A stretch of 64,000 nucleotides of DNA from Ktedonobacter sp. SOSP1-85 (GTDB lineage: Bacteria; Chloroflexota; Ktedonobacteria; Ktedonobacterales; Ktedonobacteraceae). Below the pieces are notes generated by a model that saw only the letters and a program-made list of their open reading frames with translations, was not told where the DNA came from and searched no databases. Below are positions 1 through 8,712 of the stretch, one piece after another. The stretch lies in the NCBI RefSeq assembly GCF_016587415.1, contig NZ_BNJI01000001.1, positions 1,403,501 to 1,467,500 on the forward strand, given 5' to 3'. Each line of letters starts with the position of its first letter. Positions within the stretch are counted from its first letter, which is position 1. A program made the position numbers and the translations under genes.

Positions 1-40
1 CCCTTTGCACTCGCCCACGCATCCCGCTCGCCCGACTCCA

Positions 41-82
41 AGCGCAAGAGGGTCAGGGCATATGCCCTGACCCTCTTGCGCT
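41..82 (-). terminator. Perfect 21-bp palindrome downstream of precursor A
   Basis: Two 21-nt arms meet without a loop around the centre GGGCATATGCCC, about 35 nt past the stop of precursor A on the minus strand. The same centre occurs behind precursor B, but the outer arms differ there and still pair, so it is likely a transcript-end hairpin. No clear U-run follows. Confidence 0.6.
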
Positions 83-116
83 TGCTTCTGTCTAAAATAG
101 CGCTACTGGCGTAGCC

Positions 117-539
117 CTAGTTTCCACCGAAGATGCAGTTTCCACCGAAGCCGCTTGAGATACTGCAACCAAAATCGAAGCGATTGTTGCGAGTGTCGCG
201 CCTGTTGTTGCGTACGAGGTCAACGTTAGCAAAACTCGCTTTCACGTCGTTGTCGCCATGATCCTCATCACGGCGATCGCCGAGGTTCACGTTGGTGCGG
301 GGTCGATACGAGAAGTTGCCGCAGAAGTAGGAGTTGCCAACGACGCCGAAAGCGCTGGTGCCGTACTTCTCCACACCGCCGCCAACGCCGATACCACCAG
401 CGCCACCACCGTAGCCGCCGGTACCGGTAATCTGCTCCAGCTCGGCCTCGCTCAGCTCGGCTACTGGGCTTTCAATCGCCTCCTCCAGGCTCTCGCGATA
501 CTCTTCGTCTTTCCACGCGCGGGTCTCATCGTATTGCAT
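117..539 (-). CDS. Gly-rich RiPP precursor A (double-glycine leader)
   Basis: A 140-residue peptide. Residues 1-42 form an acidic leader ending ELSEAELEQITGTGG, the pattern cleaved by C39 peptidase exporters. The rest is a Gly-rich stretch (43-56), a charged Asn/Asp/Arg-rich middle, and a Cys/Gly-rich tail; cysteines lie at 73, 125 and 135. The start was set at the ATG at 539 because AGAAAGGAACATACAC, shared with precursors B and C, sits just upstream; a longer reading frame would run through it. It is a close paralogue of B. Precursor type follows from the leader motif and the nearby C39 exporter; the modification and biological activity are unknown. Confidence 0.75.
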   Translation of the reverse strand: MQYDETRAWKDEEYRESLEEAIESPVAELSEAELEQITGTGGYGGGAGGIGVGGGVEKYGTSAFGVVGNSYFCGNFSYRPRTNVNLGDRRDEDHGDNDVKASFANVDLVRNNRRDTRNNRFDFGCSISSGFGGNCIFGGN

Positions 540-692
540 TCGTGTATGTTCCTTTCTTGGTTTCAACCTGATTATCACGGCAACCCCGCGAGAGAACCTG
601 GAGCGCGTCTCCTTGAAGCACGCTACTCCTCTTCTCTTCTTCCCAATGCAAGATGAGGCTTTTCAACCTGTTTCATCTTCCACTTCCAAGCG

Positions 693-730
693 GGCTACCT
701 ATTGCTATTATACTTAATATACAAAGTAGC
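693..730 (-). promoter_or_regulatory. Conserved promoter module of precursor A
   Basis: On the minus strand a TATAAT box (complement at 707-712) lies between the inverted repeats GCTAC and GTAGC, then comes the leader holding CAGGTTGAAAC. The same arrangement precedes C (10127-10165) and, with a decayed left repeat, B (2069-2101). No good -35 box is seen at 17 nt, so an activator or alternative sigma factor is possible (inference). Confidence 0.5.
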
Positions 731-869
731 ATTTATTATAAATTGAAAACCATATTTCCCGTTATTTTAATTTCATTCTTTCATGCTGGATGACTATCTA
801 GACCTTCGCGTGTGGAAAACCTCTATACACCCTTTCCACAAGCGAAACAGGATGGGATAGGAGCAGTTT

Positions 870-1346
870 TGCGGGGCGTGACGATATGGGCTTTAGCCCG
901 CCGCAAGCCACGCCGTTTCAACAGCAGTGGTGAGGCGTTTGTGGCTTTAGCCTTGCACTTGACGAACAAACGTTCTCCTGTTATAATAAGCAAATGCAGC
1001 AACGAAGGCACGACCCCAGTACGGCTTTAGGAAGTGTTGCGAGAACGAAGAACATGCAGAAGAAAAGCCTCCCACTGCTGGCAACAGCAGCTCTCGAAAG
1101 AGAAAGGTGTTCACTCTCTCCAAGCTATCAAAAGCTTCGCAGGGCTACACAACGGCAAAGCAAGGCATGAGAGCTTGAACGGGCAGGGCACCGCCCTTCA
1201 AGATATCTGATGTGTAGATCAGAGCTTGAGCGTATTCCTCTCCCACTACGGGGTTGAACGAGTTGTAGCCACGCTACATCCACTCACAGCACCGACTACG
1301 AAGGAGTGCACGAAGAAGCCGTACGGTTTCAACCGTTGGCGGAGTG
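870..1346 (+). mobile_element. ORF-less IS605-like element X1 with RNA-like body
   Basis: This stretch has no convincing gene. It aligns by eye with 11008-11512. Shared blocks are GGTGAGGCG and TGGCTTYAGCC near the left, a strong promoter, AAAAGCCTC, CGAAAG, GCAAGGCAT, CCACTAC, CATCCACTCA, and a right end with a GCCG/CGGTTT hairpin closing in GTGTCACAAAC. That right end resembles the ends of the tnpB elements here. Stems between the blocks differ yet appear to keep pairing. It is probably a non-autonomous IS200/IS605 derivative making an omega/reRNA-like transcript. The left border is approximate. Confidence 0.5.
959..987 (+). promoter_or_regulatory. Sigma-70-type promoter inside element X1
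   Basis: TTGACG and TATAAT are separated by exactly 17 nt. It would start a transcript near 994 running to the right-end hairpin at about 1345 with no real reading frame in between. The homologous element X2 has its own promoter at the equivalent place. Confidence 0.6.
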
Positions 1347-1408
1347 TCACAAACAACATGGTATCTGCATAGTGCCCGATCATATCGGCTTCTCACAACA
1401 CGCGTTTC

Positions 1409-1454
1409 CACGTATAAGAGGGTCAGGGCATATGCCCTGACCCTCTTATACGTG
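1409..1454 (-). terminator. Perfect 23-bp palindrome downstream of precursor B
   Basis: The arms are 23 nt with no loop. The inner 14 pairs match the hairpin behind precursor A, while the outer pairs differ on both arms and remain complementary. It lies about 30 nt past the stop of B, followed on the + strand by a block shared with A (GCTTCTGTCTAAAATAGCGC). Confidence 0.65.
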
Positions 1455-1485
1455 CTTCTGTCTAAAATAGCGCTACTGGTGTGCT

Positions 1486-1905
1486 CTACTTTCCACCGAA
1501 GAGACAGAATCCACCGAAGCCACCCGAGACACTGCAACCAAAATCGAAGCGATTATTGCGCGTATTGCGCCTGTTGGTGTTCTGGAGGTCAACGGAAGCA
1601 AAACTCGCTTTCACGTCGTTGTCGCCATGATCCTCATCATCACGGCGATTGCCAAGGTTCAGATCGGTGCGGGGGCGAATGGAGAAGTTGCCACAGTAGT
1701 AGGAGTTGCCTTTGACGCCGAAAGCGCTAACGCCGTACTTCTCCACGCCACCGCCGACGCCGATACCACCGCCACCATAGCCGCCGGTACCGGTAATCTG
1801 CTCCAGCTCGGCCTCGCTCAGCTCGGCTACTGGGCTTTCAATCGCCTCCTCCAGGCTCTCGCGATACTCTTCGTCTTTCCACGCGCGGGTCTCATTGTAC
1901 TGCAT
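1486..1905 (-). CDS. Gly-rich RiPP precursor B (paralogue of A)
   Basis: A 139-residue peptide whose first 42 residues are almost identical to the leader of precursor A, including ELSEAELEQITGTGG. The core differs by point changes and short gaps: cysteines at 71, 124 and 134 keep the A spacing, the middle remains Asn/Asp/Arg-rich, and the tail is again Gly/Cys-rich. The ATG at 1905 follows the shared AGAAAGGAACATACAC leader block. A and B arose by duplication, with element X1 now between them. Conserved Cys spacing suggests the cysteines matter (disulfide, thioether or S-glycosylation are all possible); this is inference. Confidence 0.75.
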   Translation of the reverse strand: MQYNETRAWKDEEYRESLEEAIESPVAELSEAELEQITGTGGYGGGGIGVGGGVEKYGVSAFGVKGNSYYCGNFSIRPRTDLNLGNRRDDEDHGDNDVKASFASVDLQNTNRRNTRNNRFDFGCSVSGGFGGFCLFGGK

Positions 1906-2068
1906 TTGTGTATGTTCCTTTCTTGGTTTCAACCTGATTATTACGGCACCCCTGCGGCCAAAGCAGAGCTAATCCTCTTGAGGGACTCCACTCTACTTCA
2001 CCTCTTTTAACTTTGTGAAAGACAAGAATGCATTCCTCGCTATTCGTTGTCCTTCACTCTGCCAGTGG

Positions 2069-2101
2069 ATTACCTATCTTTATTATATTTATCATGCAAA
2101 A
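2069..2101 (-). promoter_or_regulatory. Conserved promoter module of precursor B
   Basis: TATAAT on the minus strand (complement at 2082-2087), followed by the GATAGGTA block seen upstream of A and C. The flanking inverted repeat present at A and C has decayed here. Confidence 0.45.
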
Positions 2102-2168
2102 CGATATTTACTATAAATTAAAATACGCTTCCTCTTTATATTCAGCCTATGCATATCTTAGAATGCTC

Positions 2169-2234
2169 TGTACAAAACAACTGACAGGAGGGCCTGAGCG
2201 TTTGCTCAGGCCCTCCTGTCAGTTGTTTTGTACA
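2169..2234. terminator. 31-bp perfect hairpin with GTTT loop
   Basis: Two perfectly complementary 31-nt arms surround a 4-nt loop between precursor B and the exporter gene. It may end transcription from the exporter side (minus strand). The arms are far longer than usual for an intrinsic terminator, and only weak T/A runs flank it. Confidence 0.55.
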
Positions 2235-2264
2235 ATCAGCCAAAAATCCTACGTGCAAGTGTAG

Positions 2265-2322
2265 AGAGGAGGTGTGGTGGGTGCTGGCGGCCGCGGCCGC
2301 CAGCACCCACCACACCTCCTCT
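2265..2322. terminator. 29-bp perfect GC-rich palindrome, no loop
   Basis: The arms are 29 nt, centred on GCGGCCGCGGCCGC, 67 nt past the exporter stop codon. It is followed within 130 nt by the second long hairpin at 2169-2234. Probably a transcript terminator or RNA stabiliser for the exporter operon; a protein-binding role is possible. Confidence 0.5.
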
Positions 2323-2388
2323 TATGCAAAATCAGAAGTAGCCTAAAAAATGTCCCATCCTTAAACATAGAAGAGACCCTGTACACAA

Positions 2389-4686
2389 TTAGCCTTTTAT
2401 CGTGAGTGCCGTCATCGGTCGTGTATCCTCGCGTTCAATCTGATAGAGAATCAGGCCAGCATAGAAGCCCCCACGTTGTACAAGCTGGTCATGTGTCCCC
2501 TGCTCGACAATAGTACCGTTATCTAAGACCAGGATTAAGTCAGCGGTACAGATCGTGCTCAGGCGATGGGCAATGATGATCTGCGTACATGAGAGGGAAT
2601 GCATGTTGTTGGCGACACGCTGCTCTGTCGCGATATCGAGCGCACTGGTAGCTTCATCAAAGAGCAGAATAGAAGGTCTGTGAGCGATAGCGCGGGCGAT
2701 AGACAGGCGCTGACGTTGTCCCCCCGATAAAGCACTCCCACCTTCGCCAACATGCGTTTCATACCCCATAGGCATTTTCACGATATCATCGTGCAGAGCG
2801 GCTAAACGCGCGGCCCTGGTCACCTCATCCATCGTCAAGTTCTGATTATTCAGGCGAATATTATGCGCAACCGTCCCGCTAAAGAGGGCTGATTCCTGCA
2901 ACACCACGCCAAACTGGCGGCGCACCTCTTGATAATTCAGATATTGTAGAGGCATGCCGTCATAGATGATCATTCCGTCGGTTGGCAAGTTTAGCCCCAG
3001 AATCAACTTGCCCAGCGTGCTTTTTCCACTTCCCGTACGACCCACAATAGCAACTTTCTGACCAGGCCTGATACTCAGATTGATATTGCGCAAAACTTCA
3101 GGCGCGCCTTCTGTATAACGGAAACTCACATTCTCTAAGTGAATTTGCCCCGTCAGTCTAGGAGGCATCCCAACCACATGCTTGTTTTGCTCAGGGGGAG
3201 TAGAAATGATATCCGAGAGGCGGTCAAAATTCGCCTGAATACTCTGTAACTGCTGCGCGCTGCCCACAAGTGAGATCAGAGGAGCCAGGAAAGCCCCCAC
3301 AAGTGTATTGAGAGCGAGCATCGTGCCTAGAGACATTGAGCCATTAAGCACCTGCATGGTTCCTACCCAGAGCAGAGCCAGTGACGAGAGCGATTGCAAG
3401 ACGGTTTTGACAGTTCCAAAGACTGCCGAAAAGTAGCTGCTGCGCGTCGAAATGTTCAGTTGATCAAAGAACAGGTTGGTCAAACGATCCACAGCTCTAT
3501 CTTCTGCGCCAGCGGCCTTGAGAGTAGCGATACCACTTACGGCTTCAGTCAGGTAACCCTGTGAACGCCCCTGTGCCGTGAGCATCTGCCTGGACATATT
3601 ACGCATAACAGGATAGGTGGCGACAACAAAGACGATTTCAATGGCACCGATAAGCAGGGCCAGGCCCAAAAACACAGGTGATTGCCACAGGAGGATAAAG
3701 AGATACGTAATCACCATTCCCCCATCTAAAAGAGTGGAAATGAGTTGACTACTGAGCATCTCGCGGATAACGCTGTTACCCCCTAAACGGCTCAAAAGGT
3801 CACCGGTTGAGCGCTGCTGAAAGAAGCTATACGGTAGCGTCAAGAGGTGCTCAAAGAGTCCCAGCATCATATGCGTATCCAGACGCGCCCTCAAGTATAC
3901 AAGCAACCACTCACGCAAGAGCGAGATCAAGATCTGAGACAAAACGAGCAAAAACATGCCGACCGCGAGGATCTCCATCAGGCTTGCTAATTTAAAAGGG
4001 ATGATTTGATCCATGATGATCTTGGTAAGGACCGGCTGAATCAGCCCCATAGCCTGTAAGAAGAGCGAGGCCAGAAGGATCTGAAAGAGAATGCCTGGAA
4101 TCTGCTTGATAAAAACCGTAAGGTATTGAACCAGGGTTAAGGGGGGAGCCTGACCCTGGCGATCAAAGCTTGCTTTAGGCTCAAGCATAATAACGACGCC
4201 AGTAAAGCCTTTATCGAACTCCTCCATACTGAGGCGCAAACGACCATGAGCGGGATCCACGACCTCGACATACTTCTTTGTCCAGCGCTCTACAATCAGA
4301 AAATGATTGAACTCCCAATGTACGATAGCGGGCAAGTTCACCGCACGCAAATCACTCTTCTGCAAGGAAACAGCGCGTACCCTCAAGTCATAATGACGGG
4401 CGGCCTTAACGATTGTCAGGGCCGAGAGGCCATCACGCCCAACCCCCATACGGGAACGCAGTTCTGTTAGCGTTGTTTTGCGCCCGTAGTAGCTAAGAAT
4501 CATTGCCAGGCAGGTTAAACCACATTCAACTTCGCTTACCTGCAATATCGGAGCAATGCGAGGCTTGAACAAGCGAGGGAAAGTCAAGCCTGAAGAGCGT
4601 TTCTCGACAGGCTTTTCCTTTCCTTTATCCCCTGGTTCCTTTGGCAATTTCATCGTTTCGTCTTGTGCTTTGAGTTCTTTGACCAT
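2389..4686 (-). CDS. Peptidase-C39 ABC exporter (leader-cleaving)
   Basis: A 765-residue transporter of the type that cuts double-glycine leaders and exports the core peptide. Residues 44-170 form a C39 peptidase with oxyanion Gln49, Cys55 (in ECG), His128 (WEFNHFLIV) and Asp144. Membrane helices occupy about 195-480. The C-terminal ATPase has Walker A (GRTGSGKST), the signature LSGGQRQRLS and Walker B (ILLFDEATSALD). It starts 4 nt after the membrane-fusion gene stop, so the two are co-transcribed. The five double-glycine precursors nearby are the obvious substrates. Confidence 0.93.
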   Translation of the reverse strand: MVKELKAQDETMKLPKEPGDKGKEKPVEKRSSGLTFPRLFKPRIAPILQVSEVECGLTCLAMILSYYGRKTTLTELRSRMGVGRDGLSALTIVKAARHYDLRVRAVSLQKSDLRAVNLPAIVHWEFNHFLIVERWTKKYVEVVDPAHGRLRLSMEEFDKGFTGVVIMLEPKASFDRQGQAPPLTLVQYLTVFIKQIPGILFQILLASLFLQAMGLIQPVLTKIIMDQIIPFKLASLMEILAVGMFLLVLSQILISLLREWLLVYLRARLDTHMMLGLFEHLLTLPYSFFQQRSTGDLLSRLGGNSVIREMLSSQLISTLLDGGMVITYLFILLWQSPVFLGLALLIGAIEIVFVVATYPVMRNMSRQMLTAQGRSQGYLTEAVSGIATLKAAGAEDRAVDRLTNLFFDQLNISTRSSYFSAVFGTVKTVLQSLSSLALLWVGTMQVLNGSMSLGTMLALNTLVGAFLAPLISLVGSAQQLQSIQANFDRLSDIISTPPEQNKHVVGMPPRLTGQIHLENVSFRYTEGAPEVLRNINLSIRPGQKVAIVGRTGSGKSTLGKLILGLNLPTDGMIIYDGMPLQYLNYQEVRRQFGVVLQESALFSGTVAHNIRLNNQNLTMDEVTRAARLAALHDDIVKMPMGYETHVGEGGSALSGGQRQRLSIARAIAHRPSILLFDEATSALDIATEQRVANNMHSLSCTQIIIAHRLSTICTADLILVLDNGTIVEQGTHDQLVQRGGFYAGLILYQIEREDTRPMTALTIKG

Positions 4687-4690
4687 ATTC

Positions 4691-5260
4691 TTAACCCGAC
4701 TTTCCAGCTAGCCACTCTAACCCAGGAAAGAACGCAAGCATCCGCTGTGATCCTGTCTGCACGTTGGCGAGAACAATTGCTCCGGCATATCTTTCGGTTG
4801 GTAGTGCCTGTGCCTGAATCAGTATGGCAATTGAGGGTTGCCTGACCAGTAGACTACAGCCAGCCATCAGCTCATATTGCTGACATAATGTAGCGGGGCT
4901 CTGAGCCTTTAGATTCACCTGCGCGATTGTGCCTGTTATTTGCTGGCTACTAGCCCCTCCTACACTCAGCGAGACAGTTTGTCCCACACGCGGCTGCAAC
5001 GCCGGCGACCAGGGTACAAAAACTACAACATTGCTTTGATCTGACTTTACTTGCTTAAGAACAATGCCCGCCCCAGCATTATATAAAGGGATCTCCTGGT
5101 ACCAGGACACGGTACACGTTACTACTACTATGGCCAATAAGAGCCACATCACAAGCGCCAGTGGAGTATTGATAAATTGCGGTACGGTATCTTTCTCCTG
5201 GCCTTGTAAGTAGTGTTGAAGTGCGTTTTTACGGAAGACAGGATGGTTAGGATTCAACAT
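4691..5260 (-). CDS. Short membrane-fusion-like partner of the C39 exporter
   Basis: A 189-residue protein with a charged N-terminus (FRKNALQHYLQG), one membrane helix at about 32-53, and a beta-rich remainder containing a lipoyl/barrel-like stretch (PRVGQTVSLSV). The N-terminus resembles HlyD-like proteins of bacteriocin export systems, which often begin with RKxALEH-type sequence. It lacks the long coiled coil of diderm HlyD proteins, fitting a cell with one membrane. First gene of the exporter operon. Assignment rests mainly on position and the N-terminal pattern. Confidence 0.7.
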   Translation of the reverse strand: MLNPNHPVFRKNALQHYLQGQEKDTVPQFINTPLALVMWLLLAIVVVTCTVSWYQEIPLYNAGAGIVLKQVKSDQSNVVVFVPWSPALQPRVGQTVSLSVGGASSQQITGTIAQVNLKAQSPATLCQQYELMAGCSLLVRQPSIAILIQAQALPTERYAGAIVLANVQTGSQRMLAFFPGLEWLAGKSG

Positions 5261-5459
5261 AGGTATTTTAATCTTCTATGCTACTACTACAAAATTAAAT
5301 CTACTAAATGCATTATAATAACTTTCCCAAATTACTTTGTAGTGATCAACTTGGAAAGTGGGAGAGGTATTTCTCACGAAAGCAATCAAATTCCCAGCAT
5401 ACAAAATTTCTTCCAACCAAACAAAGCTCACGAGTAAATATATATAACCAATATTCCAC

Positions 5460-6558
5460 TAATTATTGACCTGAGCATGAGGATCTAAAGTGAAGCACGA
5501 TGCGAGCCGATGAACGGAGGTATGAGCAAGAAAGAACCCCTTCCCAAAGATTGGCGCGAAGGTCGACGACTGCGTGCCTGGCAACTGTATCAGCAAGGCT
5601 GGAAACAGAAAGACATCGCCGAGGCCTTGGGAGTCACTGAAGGTGCGGTGAGTCAATGGATGAGTCGAGCGAAGCAAGATGGTCCTGATGGGCTGCGCCA
5701 CCAGCCACCACCAGGTCCCCAACCTAAACTGACTGAGGAACAACGCGCCCAGTTGCCTGACCTGCTGGCCAAAGGATCCGAGCACTATGGATTTCGCGGT
5801 GAGGCCTGGACCACGGCTCGGGTGGCAGTGCTGATCAAGCAGCAATTTGGTGTCAGGTATCATCCAGCCCATTGTAGCCGCCTCCTTCGCGCAGCCAAGC
5901 AGAGTGTGCAAAAACCGATTGAACTGGCCACCCAAAGGAATGAAGAGGCCATCAAGGCATGGAAAGAAGAGCGCTGGCCTGCCCTCAAAAAAAAGCAGAG
6001 CAAGAAAAGCGGCAGATCGTTTTTGTAGACGAGGCGGGCTTTTATCTCTTGCCGATGGCGGTGCGCACGTATGCTCCTGTGGGCCAAACGCCGGTCCTGC
6101 GCGTGCCGCTGACGTATGACCACATCTCGGCTATTGGTGCGCTGACTCCCGAGGGGCGTCTCTTTATGCAGACCCAAGAACGCTCTTACAAGGGACCAGA
6201 TGTGGTGGGGTTTCTGCGACTGCTGTTGCGCGAGATCCCAGGCAAGTTGCTCGTCATCTGGGACGGTTCCACCATCCATCGCTGCCAGGCCGTCAAAGAT
6301 TTCCTGGCGCAAGGCGCTGCTGCACGCATTCACCTGGAACGTTTGCCTGCCTATGCACCCGAGTTCAATCCCCAGGAAGGAGTCTGGAATCTGCTTAAAC
6401 GTCGTGAACTCAAGAATCGCTGTTGCAAGGATCTGTCTGAGCTTGAGCATGAACTGCTGCTCGCCCGTGCAAGGCTCAGGCATCGCAAGCAGGCTCTGCG
6501 TCACTGTTTTGCTCATGCCGGCTACTCTCTTTAGGTTTTTATGCTCAGATCAATATTA
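5460..6558 (+). mobile_element. IS630-family insertion sequence
   Basis: About 1.1 kb bounded by TA dinucleotides. The near-terminal inverted repeats contain ATTGAYCTGAGCAT (left at 5464, right complement ending near 6555) and then a CTAAAG block. One transposase is split over two frames. It sits between the exporter operon and the glycosyltransferase gene and may separate what was once one transcription unit. Confidence 0.8.
5510..6534 (+). CDS. IS630 transposase, two frames joined by -1 shift at A8
   Basis: The first frame (5510-6028) carries the helix-turn-helix region (QKDIAEALGVTEGAVSQW). The second (open from about 5959 to 6534) holds the DDE domain: FVDEAGF (Asp), VIWDGSTIHR (Asp) and PEFNPQEGVWNLLK (Glu). 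They overlap at a run of eight A residues at 5987-5994, and the second frame is -1 relative to the first, the arrangement of programmed frameshifting in IS630 elements. All three catalytic acids are present, so the element may be active. The exact start is unclear (ATG at 5510 or 5522). Confidence 0.85.
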
Positions 6559-6735
6559 AAAAATTAATATTAGAGCAAACAAATACACAAATCGTTTTTA
6601 CTATTATTTTGCTATTGAACAAAAAATGCGAATTATTTACAATACAAGCGTATCTGAAGTGCATAACGGTCTCTTACGTGAGAGAAACCAGAGGCACAAT
6701 GTAGCTTCTCTTCAATGAAGCTACTTGCTTCTTCT

Positions 6736-6803
6736 CCGAAAACCCTGAGCGCGCTTGTCCCCGAATGGGGGAAGTGCTAGACACGTAGTGGCGTGGGGTT
6801 CGG
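6736..6803. repeat. Dispersed hairpin repeat, copy R1
   Basis: Begins CCGAAAACCCTGAGCGCGC and ends GTGGGGTTCGG, with an internal CCCCGAATGGGG hairpin. It is one of six copies in the window (24350, 46655, 49621, 49852, 56983). The rest of 6559-6888 is AT-rich, with no gene seen. Confidence 0.65.
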
Positions 6804-6891
6804 AATAAGATCTTAAAAGGTACATCCAAGAAGAAGATTTTGGCATACCCAAACAATCTACTTTCATTGTGAAAGGGTCATAAAGACATTG

Positions 6892-8712
6892 ATGAGCAAC
6901 ATATCTACTCTCTCCGAAGCAACTACTAGCTACAATTATCGGCTAGCAGATGTGGCCTTCTATCCAATCGGCAATCAGCGCGTGCTCGCCCATGTTAGAG
7001 ATACCGATACCACACGTATCCTACATGTAGGTCTTGCAGAAATGCTTACCCAGTGTCAGAAGTTTAAAACTCTTGACGAACACCTCCACGCTTTTAATCA
7101 GGAGCGGCAGCTCGGCGATACCACCCTTCAAACGTTGCGCAGCAACCTCCAGCAGTTCGCACGGGATGGTTACCTCGTTTCGCAAAACGATCTTCGCCAT
7201 CTCTTCCAAAGATCAGAGAAGCAATTTTCGCCTTCGCCTATAACTTCCATCGGCTTTCCAACATGCGATCGGGTAGAAGCATTGCAGCGGGGCATGATCA
7301 GTTATTTAGAGCACTGCATCCGCTTTGACCGCACCCCCGAGTTTGTTGTGGCAGATGACTCTAGATCTTCCGCTACGCGTGAATCTTACCGCCAAATGTT
7401 ACACAGCTTAAAGGCTCGCTATAGCATGAATATTGCCTACGCCGGTCTTGAAGAAAAGTCGGCCTTTATCAAGCGACTCAGCAATAAAGGGAACATACCA
7501 GAAGAGGTCGTTTCCTGGGCTTGTCTTGGTGACAAACGATATGGCGCAGTCACTATAGGAGCCAACCGCAACGCACTATTACTTCATACTGTGGGAGAAC
7601 GCACATTCAGCTCTGATGATGATATTATCTGCCATGTCGCCGCCTCTCCCGAAATGGAAGAGGGGTTGGCAATAAGTTCCAAAGGGAGTCCCCTGGCGAT
7701 CCGTTTTTATCCCGATCGGGAAAGCGCCCTCTCGTATGTCCAGTTCTCAGAGCAAGACATTCTCGCACTACATGAACAGTGGCTCGGGCAAGATCCCAAA
7801 GAAGGTGGAGCCGGCTACGCTGGTGATAGTCAAATCTCAACCGAGAAAGCTGACCCTGCTTGCTTGCAAAAATTAGCCACCCAATCAGGCAAGGTTGTCC
7901 TGACGGTGAATGGTAGCGTAGGTGATTGCGGCTGGTCTGCCGAAGACGAGCTTTTTTTTCTAACCCTAAGAGGTAAAAACTTCGAGCGGCTAACAAGCTC
8001 CGAGCAGGCTTATCGCTCAGCGCTTACAAGCCGCGAAGTAGTTCAAGTAGTAGAGCAGACCACCATCACAGAGCAAGCGAAGCCTTTCTTCGGTATGTGT
8101 ATAGGGCTGGACAACCGCGAACTGCTACCTCCGTTCCCTCCCGTTGGACGTGGGGAAGACGCCATATTTGGAGAAATGCTCACGCTATGCTTTCTCAACA
8201 CCTACACCGTACACCTCCCCTGGACTCTCGTTCACTCCCCCCTCCAAGTTCGGTCATACACACCATCACCTATACTCAATGTGGGTTTTCCCGACTGGAT
8301 ATTAGCCTGTATTGGACTCTTTGAGCCTAAATTTGTCAGCAGCCCGGTTGATCGCCTATACAAATTGGGGCAATTTGTCGAAGAAATCGGTTGCCTGCCC
8401 AAGGCTTCTTTTACCGAATTTGCGCACCATCTCCTGTGGGAGGGTAGAGGGGTATTTGTCGCAAGGTTAGAAGAACGATTGATCAGGGATCAAGAAAACC
8501 TTCCTGCTTTTTGGCGACGTGATGTAGAAAAGTTCTTCAAAAAGATGCATCAAAGTGCGTTACTGCCAATAGAACAGCTTTTCCAAGTAAATCCAGTTTT
8601 GATCCAACATGCTTCAGTGCAGTTTGGGCAGCTTCTCAAGTGGTGGCCTCAAATTGTCGAAGCCGCCAGACAACTCCATGCTGACGGCTATCGCCTGGCG
8701 CAACCTATCTAA
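6892..8712 (+). CDS. RRE-glycosyltransferase fusion, probable RiPP tailoring enzyme
   Basis: About 606 residues. Residues 15-105 resemble a PqqD-like winged-helix RiPP recognition element (small strands, then helices around TLDEHLHAF and LRSNLQQFARDGYLV). Residues 115-260 look like a GT-A glycosyltransferase: GFPTCDR (121-127), VADDS (153-157), GANRN (223-227) and the metal-binding DDD (242-244). The C-terminal half has a further conserved-looking block (GLDNRELLPPF, VGRGEDAIFG near 404-427). An RRE would bind a precursor leader, making this the likely modifying enzyme. ATG 6892 is chosen over the adjacent TTG. The last few codons lie in tnpB-derived DNA. Substrate and sugar are unknown. Confidence 0.7.
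   Translation: MSNISTLSEATTSYNYRLADVAFYPIGNQRVLAHVRDTDTTRILHVGLAEMLTQCQKFKTLDEHLHAFNQERQLGDTTLQTLRSNLQQFARDGYLVSQNDLRHLFQRSEKQFSPSPITSIGFPTCDRVEALQRGMISYLEHCIRFDRTPEFVVADDSRSSATRESYRQMLHSLKARYSMNIAYAGLEEKSAFIKRLSNKGNIPEEVVSWACLGDKRYGAVTIGANRNALLLHTVGERTFSSDDDIICHVAASPEMEEGLAISSKGSPLAIRFYPDRESALSYVQFSEQDILALHEQWLGQDPKEGGAGYAGDSQISTEKADPACLQKLATQSGKVVLTVNGSVGDCGWSAEDELFFLTLRGKNFERLTSSEQAYRSALTSREVVQVVEQTTITEQAKPFFGMCIGLDNRELLPPFPPVGRGEDAIFGEMLTLCFLNTYTVHLPWTLVHSPLQVRSYTPSPILNVGFPDWILACIGLFEPKFVSSPVDRLYKLGQFVEEIGCLPKASFTEFAHHLLWEGRGVFVARLEERLIRDQENLPAFWRRDVEKFFKKMHQSALLPIEQLFQVNPVLIQHASVQFGQLLKWWPQIVEAARQLHADGYRLAQPI

Noticed and set aside
2028..2264. 78-codon + strand frame
   Set aside because: It spans the precursor B promoter module and the 31-bp hairpin.
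2265..2322. Palindrome as a replication origin or plasmid resolution site
   Set aside because: No iterons, initiator gene or AT-rich unwinding region; position after the exporter gene fits a transcript end better.
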